Below are positions 1 through 7,130 of a stretch of DNA of 35,764 bases, piece after piece. Source of the DNA: Pseudomonadota bacterium (GTDB lineage: Bacteria > Pseudomonadota > Alphaproteobacteria > Ferrovibrionales > Ferrovibrionaceae). Position numbers and translations under genes: made by a program. The notes under the pieces are model-generated. The model worked only from the letters and a program-made list of their open reading frames with translations. It searched no databases and was not told the origin of the DNA. The stretch's first letter is position 1. The number at the start of each line of letters is the position of its first letter. The stretch is from contig JAEYSS010000149.1 in the NCBI GenBank assembly GCA_023434425.1, positions 1 through 35,764 on the forward strand. Direction: 5' to 3'.

Positions 1-827
1 GGATGACTGACATAGTCGAAGCCGAAACGGCCCTTCACGCAGAGACGGCCGCGATTGGCCGGGCCGTCCTTGCCGGTGACATACTGAATCCGGTTGTCCC
101 TGACATGATAGGTCAGCTGGCAGCCGACACCGCAGAAGGGGCACAGGCTGTCGACGGCCCTGGTCGCCTTTTCCACGCCGCGGTTATTCTCATCCACCAG
201 CGTGGCCGGCAGCAGTGCGCCGGTCGGGCAGGCCTGCACGCATTCGCCGCAGGCGACGCAGCTGCTGTTACCCATCGGATCGGCGAAATCGAACACGATC
301 TCGGAATGAAGTCCGCGGAAGGCCATGCCGATCACGTCGTTGCCCTGCACTTCGCGGCAGGCGCGGATGCAGAGCGTGCACTGGATGCAGGCATCCAGAT
401 TGACCGCCATGGCGCCATGGCTGCGATCCGGCACCGGGCGCTCTTCGCTGCGCGCCGGAAAACGGCTTTCGGTGACGCCGAGGTCGCTGGCCCAGTGCCA
501 GAATTTCGAATCCGCGTCATGCGCCTCGGCACGCGCCGGCTGGTCGGCGACCAGCAGTTCCATCACCAGCGCGCGGGCTTTCGTCGCCCGTTCGCTGGCT
601 GAGACCACCTTCATGCCGTCGGTCGGCTCGCGCTTGCAGCTCGGCGCCAGCACGCGCTCGCCCTCGATCTCCACCATGCAGGCGCGGCAGTTGCCATCGG
701 CGCGGAAACCGGGCTGCGGCGTGTAGCACAGATGCGGAATCTCCGTGCCTTCGCGTTTGGCGACCTGCCAGATGGTTTCACCCGGCAGGGCCTCGACCGC
801 TTTGCCATCGAGCACGAAGCGGATCAT
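1..827 (-). CDS. fdsA: NAD-dependent formate dehydrogenase, alpha subunit (N-terminal part; runs off the left edge)
   Basis: The reverse strand reads open from an ATG at 827 to the window edge, about 275 codons. The product is the NuoG-like N-terminus of a cytosolic molybdenum/tungsten formate dehydrogenase alpha subunit. Visible in order: a [2Fe-2S] ferredoxin domain with Cys at about 34, 47, 50 and 64; a cysteine cluster CIQCTLCIRAC; a second cluster CVACGECVQACP; and CPFCGVGC, which begins the bis-MGD catalytic domain. The family oxidises formate to CO2 and passes electrons through the Fe-S chain to the beta subunit. The active-site Cys/Sec region lies outside the window. The ATG overlaps the TGA of the upstream beta-subunit gene by 4 bp (ATGA), so translation is probably coupled. 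Whether the metal is Mo or W cannot be read from this part. Confidence 0.93.
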   Translation of the reverse strand, partial: MIRFVLDGKAVEALPGETIWQVAKREGTEIPHLCYTPQPGFRADGNCRACMVEIEGERVLAPSCKREPTDGMKVVSASERATKARALVMELLVADQPARAEAHDADSKFWHWASDLGVTESRFPARSEERPVPDRSHGAMAVNLDACIQCTLCIRACREVQGNDVIGMAFRGLHSEIVFDFADPMGNSSCVACGECVQACPTGALLPATLVDENNRGVEKATRAVDSLCPFCGVGCQLTYHVRDNRIQYVTGKDGPANRGRLCVKGRFGFDYVSH

Positions 828-2488
828 CGGAACCGCTCCAGCACCGACAGCAGCGGGTTGGGTGCAGCCTGGCCAAGACCGCAGATCGAGGCATCGCGCA
901 TCACCTGCGCCAGATCGCGCAGCAGCGGTTCGTCCCATGTCGGCTGCGTCATCAAATCGGCGGCCTTTTCCGTGCCGACGCGACAGGGCGTGCACTGGCC
1001 GCAGGATTCATGGCGGAAGAATTTCATCAGGTTGAGCGCGGCAGCCTTCACGTCATCCCGGTCCGACAGCACGATCACGGCGGCCGAGCCGATGAAGCAA
1101 CCGTATTTTTCCAGCTGGCCGAAATCGAGCGGGATATCGTTCAGGCTGGCCGGCAGGATACCGCCCGAGGCGCCACCCGGCAGATAGGCCGTGAAGCTGT
1201 GGCCCGGCAGCATGCCGCCACAGTATTCCTCGATCAGTTCGGTGATGGTGACGCCGGCGGGCGCGACCTTCACGCCGGGATTGCGCACGCGACCCGAGAC
1301 CGAGTAGCTGCGCAGGCCGATGCCGCCATTGCGGCCGTGGCTCCGCCACCAGGCGGCGCCCTTGTCAGCGATCTGCGGCACCCAGTAGAGGGTCTCGACA
1401 TTGTTGATCAGCGTCGGCCGGCCCCAGAGGCCGGCCTGGAATGGATAAGGCGGCTTCTGGCGCGGCAGGCCGCGCTTGCCCTCGATGCTTTCCAGCATCG
1501 CCCACTCTTCGCCGCAGATATAGGCGCCAGCGCCGCGCCGCAATTCGATCTTCACACCGTCCAGCAGACCGGCAGCCTGGAGTGCCGCCAGTTCCGCATT
1601 GATCACCAGATGCAGCGCGGGATATTCGTCGCGCAGGTAGAGATAAACCGTCTCGGCCTCGATGAGATGCGCGGCGATCAGCACGCCTTCGAGGAAGCCA
1701 TGCGGATCGGTTTCCAGCAGCCGGCGGTCCTTCAGCGTACCCGGTTCGCCCTCGTCGCCGTTGACCGCCAGCAGCCGCGGCTTCGGCTGCTCCAGCAGCG
1801 CCCGCCATTTTCTCGCGGTGGGAAAACCCGCACCTCCCATGCCGCGCAGGCCGGCGGCGTCGATCTCAGCCACCAGTGCCTCGCGCGTCATCTCGCCGCT
1901 GCGCAGTTTCGCCAGCACGCCGTAGCCGCCCTGCGCCTGATAGGCCGCCAGGCTTTTGTAATCCGGCAGCACCGGCGCGATGGCTTTCTGCAGATGCGCG
2001 GCCTGCACAGTCTCCACGGAGGCCGGGGCGATCACGTTTTTGCCGTAGGTCACGCAGGGCGCGCGGTCGCACTGCCCCATACAGGGGGCACGCTCGATGC
2101 GCACGCCGTCCAACTCTTCCAGTTGTTGTGCCAGCGCGTCGGCCCCGGCCATGCAGCAGCTGAGCGAGTCGCAGATACGCAGCGTCACCTGCGCCGGCTC
2201 GTCGCCATCCACCACGCGGAAATGCGCATAGAAAGTGGCGGTTTCGTAGATTTCGGCCAGCGACAGGCGCATGGCTTCGGCCAGCGCCACCAGCAGCGCC
2301 ACCGGCAGGAAGCCTTTCGCATCGTTGATCAGATGCAGGTATTCGATCAGCAGGTCGCGGCGCGACGCATCCACCACGACGATGGCACGCAAGGCTTCAT
2401 GGTCGGCATCGGAGGCCTGGCGGCCACGCGGCAGCGCACGGCCGGATTTGCCCCGGTGTTGGCGCGGCATGGGAGTGGCAATATTCAT
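824..2488 (-). CDS. fdsB: NAD-dependent formate dehydrogenase, beta subunit: fused NuoE-like and NuoF-like domains
   Basis: About 554 residues from the ATG at 2488; in-frame ATGs near 2521 are alternatives, and none has a strong ribosome site. Residues about 20-175 are a NuoE-like thioredoxin-fold [2Fe-2S] domain (CDSLSC and CMGQC pairs). The rest is NuoF-like: GMGGAGFPTARKW and NGDEGEPGTLKDR for FMN/NADH binding, GAYICGEE, and the [4Fe-4S] motif ESCGQCTPCR with a later Cys in DASICG. It takes electrons from the alpha subunit and reduces NAD+. Fds systems often have separate FdsG and FdsB. Here both are one chain, as in the two-subunit FDH1 of Methylorubrum extorquens. It is followed with a 4-bp overlap by the alpha-subunit gene and preceded by a LysR regulator. 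Confidence 0.92.
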   Translation of the reverse strand: MNIATPMPRQHRGKSGRALPRGRQASDADHEALRAIVVVDASRRDLLIEYLHLINDAKGFLPVALLVALAEAMRLSLAEIYETATFYAHFRVVDGDEPAQVTLRICDSLSCCMAGADALAQQLEELDGVRIERAPCMGQCDRAPCVTYGKNVIAPASVETVQAAHLQKAIAPVLPDYKSLAAYQAQGGYGVLAKLRSGEMTREALVAEIDAAGLRGMGGAGFPTARKWRALLEQPKPRLLAVNGDEGEPGTLKDRRLLETDPHGFLEGVLIAAHLIEAETVYLYLRDEYPALHLVINAELAALQAAGLLDGVKIELRRGAGAYICGEEWAMLESIEGKRGLPRQKPPYPFQAGLWGRPTLINNVETLYWVPQIADKGAAWWRSHGRNGGIGLRSYSVSGRVRNPGVKVAPAGVTITELIEEYCGGMLPGHSFTAYLPGGASGGILPASLNDIPLDFGQLEKYGCFIGSAAVIVLSDRDDVKAAALNLMKFFRHESCGQCTPCRVGTEKAADLMTQPTWDEPLLRDLAQVMRDASICGLGQAAPNPLLSVLERFR

Positions 2489-2582
2489 ACAGACAACGCT
2501 GGTTCCTGTGGGACATGCCATCATCTGCCCGGCAGGCGGCGCGATCAACACCGGATTCCCGTCGCGCGATAGGGGTTTTCTA

Positions 2583-3479
2583 TCAGCCGGCCAGGATTGC
2601 CGAAAGAAGCTTGGCCTCGGCCACCAGCGCTGCGACCAGCGGCGACATCGGATCGCGATCCGGCACCACCAGGCCAATGGTATGGACCGCGTCGGGCTCG
2701 ACGATGGGAATGGCGCGCAGGCGCTCGGTCAGGCCCAGCGTCTCCGCCAGCTTTTCCGGCATCACGCTGGCCCACTGCCCGGTGCGCACATGCGAGAACA
2801 GCACGATCATCGAGTTGGATTCCAGCGTCGGTTCCGGCTCGGCTCCACCGGCCTCGCGCAGCAGTTTGTCGATGATGCGGCGGTTCTGCATGTCGGGCGT
2901 CAGCAGGCAGAGCGGGATGCGGCTTGCTTCGGCCCAGGTCACGCTGTCGCGCTGGCCCAGCGGGCTGTCTTTTGATGTCAGCAGGCGATACTGCTCGGTA
3001 TAGAGCGGTATGGAGCGCGCCCGCCCAAGCGGTTCGTTGTCGATGTAGGTGATGCCGGCATCGACTTCCAGATTCTCCAGCATGCCGAGCACTTCGATGG
3101 AGGTGCGCGACAGGATGGTGAATTTCACATGGGGATGCTTGGCGTGATAGGGCGTGGTCAAAGCCGAGACCATGCCGAGCGCGGTGGGAATCGCCGCGAT
3201 TTTCAGATGTCCGATCAGCCCGCTCTTCAGGGCCTGCACTTCCTGCCGCATGGCGCGGGCGTCGCCGACGATGCGCCGCGCCCAGTCCAGCACGCGTTCG
3301 CCCTCCGCCGTGAAGCCGATGAAACGCGAGCTGCGCTGCACCAGCAGCAGGCCGAAAGAGTCTTCCAGCTGCTTGATGCCGGCCGACAGCGAGGGCTGTG
3401 TCACACCACAGGCTTCAGCCGCCTTGCCGAAATTCTTCTCGCGCGCCAGCGCCAGCAGGAATTCCAGCTTGTCGATCAT
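2583..3479 (-). CDS. LysR-family transcriptional regulator, probable regulator of the formate dehydrogenase genes
   Basis: 298 residues, the normal LysR length. Residues 1-60 are the winged helix-turn-helix (FGKAAEACGVTQPSLSAGIKQLEDSFGLLLVQRS). The remainder is the periplasmic-binding-protein-like effector domain, which starts near the GHLKIAAIPTALG segment. It starts 10 bp downstream of the aroA stop and ends 94 bp before the formate dehydrogenase beta gene, all on the same strand. LysR regulators often lie next to their target operon, and formate dehydrogenase operons are known to have LysR-type regulators (FdsR). The link to formate here is therefore an inference from position. Most LysR genes are divergent from their targets; this one is co-directional. 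Confidence 0.9.
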   Translation of the reverse strand: MIDKLEFLLALAREKNFGKAAEACGVTQPSLSAGIKQLEDSFGLLLVQRSSRFIGFTAEGERVLDWARRIVGDARAMRQEVQALKSGLIGHLKIAAIPTALGMVSALTTPYHAKHPHVKFTILSRTSIEVLGMLENLEVDAGITYIDNEPLGRARSIPLYTEQYRLLTSKDSPLGQRDSVTWAEASRIPLCLLTPDMQNRRIIDKLLREAGGAEPEPTLESNSMIVLFSHVRTGQWASVMPEKLAETLGLTERLRAIPIVEPDAVHTIGLVVPDRDPMSPLVAALVAEAKLLSAILAG

Positions 3480-3489
3480 GCCGCTTCGA

Positions 3490-4854
3490 TCATGCAGGGG
3501 ACGACAGATCGCCGCCGAGCCGGCACATCAGATCGGCAAAGCCCGGGAAGCTGGTCTCCATCACGCGCGCATCGTCGACGGTGACGCCGTCTTTCGCCGC
3601 CATACCAAGCACGAGGAAGGACATGGCGATGCGATGGTCGAGTTCGGTGGCGATCACTTCACTCACAGGCAGACCCTGCGGTGGTTTGCCCTTGCCGCGA
3701 ATGATGATGCCGTCCTCGTATTCTTCCAGATCGACGCCGCAGGCTTTCAGCCCGCGCGCCATCACGGCGAGGCGGTCGCTTTCCTTCACCCGCAGTTCCC
3801 TGGCGCCACGCACGATGGTGTCGCCCTCCGCACAGGCCGCGGCCACGAACAGGATCGGGTATTCGTCGATCATGCTGGGCGCGCGCTCTTCCGGCACGGT
3901 GATGCCCTTCAGCTTCGAATGGCGGATGGTAATATCGGCCACCGGCTCGCCGCCCTCGCTGCGCTGGTTGGCGAAGCTGAAATCCGCGCCCATCTCCTGC
4001 AGCGTCGTGAAGACGCCGGTGCGCAGCGGATTGAGGCCGACATTCTGCAATGTGATCTCAGATCCCGGCACGATCAGCGCCGCCACCATCGGGAAAGCAG
4101 CCGAGGACGGATCGCCCGGCACGGCAATGGTGGCCGGCGTGAATTCGGGCTGGCCGGTCAGGCGGATGATGCGGCCGCCGGTTTTGGTTTTCTCGACCTC
4201 AACCTGCGCGCCGAAATGACGCAGCATGTTTTCGGTATGGTCGCGGGTCGGCTCGGGCTCGATCACCGTGGTGATGCCCGGCGCATTCAGGCCGGCGAGC
4301 AGCACGGCGGTCTTCACCTGGGCCGACGCCACCGGCAGTTCGTACTCGATCGGCAGCGGATGTGCGGTGCCAACCACCGTGAGCGGCAGCCGTCCGCCGC
4401 TGCGGCCCACGAACCTGGCGCCGATAAGCTGCAGCGGCTCGACCACGCGGCCCATCGGGCGGCGGCGCAGCGAGGCATCGCCGGTGAACGTGGCGGCGAA
4501 ATCATGGCTGGCGACCAGGCCCATCACCAGGCGCGCGCCGGTGCCGGCATTGCCCATGTCGAGTACATCGGCGGGCTCGCTTAAGCCGCCGACGCCGACG
4601 CCCCAGACCTTCCAGTTGCCGTCTCCCAGCCGCTCGACCTCGGCGCCCATGGCGCGCATGGCGGCGGCGGTGCGCAGCACGTCTTCACCTTCCAGCAGGC
4701 CGCTGACCCGGGTTTCGCCCACGCTGAGCGCCCCGAAAATCAGCGAGCGGTGCGAAATCGACTTGTCGCCCGGCACTTTGGCGGTGCCGGCAAGGCCTTT
4801 GGCCCCCGGGCGGGCCTGCAGCGGGCGGGCGGTCTGGTCGGAACTGGCGGTCAT
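3490..4854 (-). CDS. aroA: 3-phosphoshikimate 1-carboxyvinyltransferase (EPSP synthase), class II
   Basis: Joins shikimate-3-phosphate and phosphoenolpyruvate in the sixth step of the shikimate pathway, making the precursor of aromatic amino acids. From the ATG at 4854 it is 454 residues, matching class II enzymes such as CP4. An in-frame ATG at 4935 would add 27 non-conserved residues. Signatures: VPGDKSISHRS at about 27-37, LDMGNAGTGAR at about 98-107, RRPMGRVVEPL, SAQVKTAVLLAGLN, PGDPSSAAFP, RAPSMIDEYPIL, ELRVKESDRL and LDHRIAMSFLV. In CP4 the NAATG motif has Ala100, the main cause of glyphosate insensitivity; here that position is Gly (about residue 104). In many alphaproteobacteria aroA precedes cmk and rpsA. 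Here it is followed by a LysR gene and formate dehydrogenase. Confidence 0.97.
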   Translation of the reverse strand: MTASSDQTARPLQARPGAKGLAGTAKVPGDKSISHRSLIFGALSVGETRVSGLLEGEDVLRTAAAMRAMGAEVERLGDGNWKVWGVGVGGLSEPADVLDMGNAGTGARLVMGLVASHDFAATFTGDASLRRRPMGRVVEPLQLIGARFVGRSGGRLPLTVVGTAHPLPIEYELPVASAQVKTAVLLAGLNAPGITTVIEPEPTRDHTENMLRHFGAQVEVEKTKTGGRIIRLTGQPEFTPATIAVPGDPSSAAFPMVAALIVPGSEITLQNVGLNPLRTGVFTTLQEMGADFSFANQRSEGGEPVADITIRHSKLKGITVPEERAPSMIDEYPILFVAAACAEGDTIVRGARELRVKESDRLAVMARGLKACGVDLEEYEDGIIIRGKGKPPQGLPVSEVIATELDHRIAMSFLVLGMAAKDGVTVDDARVMETSFPGFADLMCRLGGDLSSPA

Positions 4855-4910
4855 GGTGAAAGATCGTCCGGGAACGGCGGCCAGCGGTGAAAAAAGCCGG
4901 CTGTAACGGG

Positions 4911-4938
4911 TTGACAGGGCGCGCTTCTTTAACACAAT
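4911..4938 (+). promoter_or_regulatory. Sigma70-type promoter for the TIGR02300 gene
   Basis: A perfect -35 hexamer TTGACA (4911-4916) is followed after 16 bp by CACAAT (4933-4938). Transcription would begin near 4945, giving a leader of about 70 nt before the ATG at 5017. The site lies in the divergent space between aroA and the small zinc-ribbon gene. Confidence 0.6.
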
Positions 4939-5016
4939 CGCGCCGCTCCGGCCAGCCGGCCGGCTGCCGCCTCCGGGCCCTGTATTCCCGGTCGCCGATA
5001 CATGGAGATTTGCTCG

Positions 5017-5343
5017 ATGGCCAAAGCCGAATGGGGCACCAAGCGCCGCTGCCTGAGTTGCGGCGCCGCATTCTACGATCTGAACAAGTCGCCGATCCTC
5101 TGCCCGAAATGCGGCACCGAATTCAATCCCGAAGTCCCCGTGAAATCCTCGCGTCGCCCGGCCAAGGTGGAAGAGCCGAAGAAGGTCGTGCCCAAGGCAC
5201 CCGCGCCCGACGCCATCGACGATGAGGTGGAGGATACCGGCCTGGGTGACGACATCCTGGAGGATGCCGACGAGTTCGAGGAAGACGATGTCGCCGAGGA
5301 AATCGACGTCGACGCGCCGACGGACGATACCGAGGAACGCTAA
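5017..5343 (+). CDS. TIGR02300 family (FYDLN-acid domain) small zinc-ribbon protein
   Basis: 108 residues from the ATG at 5017, chosen because GGAG lies 9 nt upstream and the conserved MAKAEWGTKRRC start follows. Residues 1-40 carry the family hallmark: a two-CxxC zinc ribbon (CLSCG and CPKCG) flanking the FYDLN motif. A basic linker (residues about 45-60) leads to a C-terminal half made largely of Asp and Glu. The family is nearly confined to alphaproteobacteria, commonly sits beside aroA as here, and has no established function. The ribbon-plus-acidic-tail layout would suit binding to RNA, ribosomes or basic proteins, but that is only a suggestion. Confidence 0.93.
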   Translation: MAKAEWGTKRRCLSCGAAFYDLNKSPILCPKCGTEFNPEVPVKSSRRPAKVEEPKKVVPKAPAPDAIDDEVEDTGLGDDILEDADEFEEDDVAEEIDVDAPTDDTEER

Positions 5344-5387
5344 GGACAGCGCGGATTTCGGGGCCGTTTTTCCGGCTCACGAAGCCC

Positions 5388-5416
5388 TTGCAAACCAGCC
5401 GGGGGCGGCTTATGGT
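5388..5416 (+). promoter_or_regulatory. Promoter of tRNA-Ala
   Basis: TTGCAA (5388-5393), a 17-bp spacer, then TATGGT (5411-5416). The sequence just after the -10 is very GC-rich (CCGCCCCCG), as in stringently controlled stable-RNA promoters. The same bases contain an inverted repeat, GGGGGCGG (5401-5408) and CCGCCCCC (5417-5424), that could also fold. The tRNA begins about 53 nt after the expected start site. Confidence 0.5.
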
Positions 5417-5475
5417 CCGCCCCCGCCGACGGACCCCGGGACACCGCAAGGTTGCCCTTAACTCCGTGATTTTAT

Positions 5476-5551
5476 GGGGCCATAGCTCAGCTGGGAGAGC
5501 GCCTGCATGGCATGCAGGAGGTCAGCGGTTCGATCCCGCTTGGCTCCACCA
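5476..5551 (+). tRNA. tRNA-Ala, anticodon GGC
   Basis: A complete 76-nt cloverleaf. Acceptor GGGGCCA pairs with TGGCTCC and includes the G3:U70 wobble that identifies alanine tRNAs. D stem is GCTC/GAGC, anticodon stem CCTGC/GCAGG with loop ATGGCAT (anticodon GGC at 5509-5511), T stem AGCGG/CCGCT with loop TTCGATC. The CCA end (5549-5551) is encoded. It reads GCC and GCU alanine codons, suiting a GC-rich genome. Confidence 0.97.
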
Positions 5552-5560
5552 AATCTTCCG

Positions 5561-5604
5561 AAAACGCCCGCGCCCGCCAGATGACAATCGGGGCCGGGCG
5601 TTTT
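5561..5604. terminator. Bidirectional intrinsic terminator after tRNA-Ala
   Basis: AAAACGCCCG (5561-5570) pairs perfectly with CGGGCGTTTT (5595-5604), and a T run continues to 5605. The A and T flanks make it usable from both strands, so it can end the tRNA transcript and the small minus-strand gene ending at 5617. The loop is long (24 nt) but can pair internally. Confidence 0.7.
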
Positions 5605-5616
5605 TCGTTTCCGCCG

Positions 5617-5817
5617 CTACTGGAAAAGACAGAGGATGCCGTAGCAGGCCCCCAGCCAGTGCCGGAACACGAAATACAGCGCCACATCCAGTGCCAGCAG
5701 CACCAGCAGGCCCGGCAGAGCCACGAATTTCAGAAAATAGATCAGCGCCCAGCGCGTGAAGCGCGGCGCCGGAATTGCCATGCCGTGGATTCGCTCGGGA
5801 CGGGCCATGCACTTCAT
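5617..5817 (-). CDS. Small membrane protein of unknown function
   Basis: Up to 66 residues from the ATG at 5817; internal ATGs near 5808 and 5781 are alternatives, and none has a clear ribosome site. The N-terminal third is basic, followed by one strong hydrophobic segment (FLKFVALPGLLVLLALDVALYF, split around residues 29-50) and a short aromatic, Cys-containing tail. This is a plausible single-span inner-membrane protein. I do not recognise a named family. It is convergent with tRNA-Ala, shares its terminator, and is divergent from the PAS gene at 5906, so it could be a real small gene, but length alone is weak evidence. Confidence 0.5.
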   Translation of the reverse strand: MKCMARPERIHGMAIPAPRFTRWALIYFLKFVALPGLLVLLALDVALYFVFRHWLGACYGILCLFQ

Positions 5818-5905
5818 ATGTAGCCGGAGGCAGAGCGGCTCGATAGCCCTTCGGCATGAGACCGGCGGGCTTTACAGCCACCGGCAAGGGGGCAAAGCTG
5901 GCGGC

Positions 5906-6463
5906 ATGACGGATCAGCCCTCGTCAGACACGGCGCCCGGCCGCTCGACCTTCTCAACGACCGACAGCGTGCTGCGGCGCGACTTCACGGCCGCGGACTG
6001 CCGCGAGCCTGCCATCGGCCATCTGTACGACTACTGGCGGCGCCAGCGCGGCACGCATCGCTTTCCGGCACGCAGTGATCTCGATCCGATCGACATGAAA
6101 CCGGCGCTGGGCGGCATCATGATTTTCGAGATCCATCCGCAGCCGAATGGCGGTGTCCGCTTCCGTTATCGCCTGAAGGGGTCCGCCATCGTCGCGCGTG
6201 ACGGTTTCGACATGACCGGCCGCTATCTCGACGAACTGCCATTGGTGCAGTATCGCACCCTGCTGCAGGGGCGGCTGGAAATGCTGGCGCGCGACCCGGT
6301 GCCCACGCTGGTGCATAACAAGCAGTTCTACGACCAGCGCTGGTACGATTACGAAGCGATCTGGCTGCCGCTGGCCGGCGACCATGAACATGCCGACATG
6401 CTGATGGCCTGCCAGATCTTCGCCCACACCCCTTCCAGCCATGTGGGACTGCCGGTGGTGTGA
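5906..6463 (+). CDS. PAS_5-type PAS domain protein (first of a tandem pair)
   Basis: 185 residues from the ATG at 5906; the open frame extends upstream but without family features. An AAGGGGG stretch about 13 nt upstream is a weak ribosome site. The core (residues about 30-175) has the pattern of the alphaproteobacterial PAS_5 family: LYDYWRRQRG, FPARSDLDP, RFRYRLKGSAI, GRYLDELP, RWYDYEAIWLPLA and LMACQIF. It has no kinase, cyclase or DNA-binding domain, so any signal would pass through partner proteins. No cofactor-binding residue can be named. The next gene is a clear paralogue. The family's role is not established. Confidence 0.85.
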   Translation: MTDQPSSDTAPGRSTFSTTDSVLRRDFTAADCREPAIGHLYDYWRRQRGTHRFPARSDLDPIDMKPALGGIMIFEIHPQPNGGVRFRYRLKGSAIVARDGFDMTGRYLDELPLVQYRTLLQGRLEMLARDPVPTLVHNKQFYDQRWYDYEAIWLPLAGDHEHADMLMACQIFAHTPSSHVGLPVV

Positions 6464-6483
6464 TTTGCCGCAGCCCTGCAGGC

Positions 6484-6512
6484 TTGTGGGAATACCGGCC
6501 GACGCCTATATC
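6484..6512 (+). promoter_or_regulatory. Possible promoter of the second PAS gene
   Basis: TTGTGG (6484-6489), 17 bp, TATATC (6507-6512). A start near 6519 would leave a 20-nt leader before the ATG at 6539. It lies in the only gap between the two PAS genes, so the paralogues may be transcribed separately. Confidence 0.45.
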
Positions 6513-6538
6513 CCTATTTGCAGCCGTAAAATCCCGCC

Positions 6539-7051
6539 ATGCCCATCCCCCTGACCGATAGTGCCGGCGCCACGCCGGCGGCCGAACTGATCTGGAATCC
6601 CGCGCTGACGGATTTCCGCACCTCTGCGAGTGCCGCCATCTACCGGTACTGGCAGGATCAGCGCCAGGATCGCCGCTTCCCTGCCCGTTCGGATATCGAC
6701 CCTCTGGCGATGCGCGGGGCACTGGGCAACATCGCGCTCATCGAAGTGCAGCATCAGCCGCTGCGGTTCCGGCTGCGGCTGGTCGGCAGCTACCAGGCGG
6801 CGCGGCTCGGCTTCGACCCGACCGGGATGTGGCTCGACGAGCTGCCGGCACCGGAATATCGCGACCTGCTGATCGACCGCCTGCAGGCGATCCTGGAGCG
6901 GCCAGAGCCGCTGCTGGTGCGAAACCGGCAGCTGATGGACGAGCGCTGGTACGACTACGAAACCATCTGGCTGCCGATGGCCAATGACGGCGACCGCATC
7001 GACATGGTGATGGCCTGCCAGATTTTCGCCGACGCGCCGCAAGGCGGATAG
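6539..7051 (+). CDS. PAS_5-type PAS domain protein (second of a tandem pair)
   Basis: 170 residues. It aligns along its length with the preceding gene: IYRYWQDQRQ, FPARSDIDPLAMRGALGNI, GMWLDELP, and RWYDYETIWLPMANDGDRIDMVMACQIFADAP against the equivalent block upstream. The two differ mainly at the N-terminus and in the central segment. There is no other domain and no membrane segment, so it should be cytosolic. There is no good Shine-Dalgarno before the ATG. A local duplication followed by divergence is the simplest explanation. The two proteins could form homo- or heterodimers, as PAS domains commonly do. Confidence 0.85.
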   Translation: MPIPLTDSAGATPAAELIWNPALTDFRTSASAAIYRYWQDQRQDRRFPARSDIDPLAMRGALGNIALIEVQHQPLRFRLRLVGSYQAARLGFDPTGMWLDELPAPEYRDLLIDRLQAILERPEPLLVRNRQLMDERWYDYETIWLPMANDGDRIDMVMACQIFADAPQGG

Positions 7052-7130
7052 CATCTGGGGCGGATAGCATATCGGGTGAACAGCCCGGCAGGACTTGCCA
7101 TGGGCCGCCCTGCCCGGCATACCCGACCTG

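Noticed and set aside
1010..2572. A 520-codon plus-strand frame opposite the formate dehydrogenase beta gene
   Set aside because: It mirrors a clear NuoE-NuoF protein, and its product is low-complexity Arg/His/Ala.
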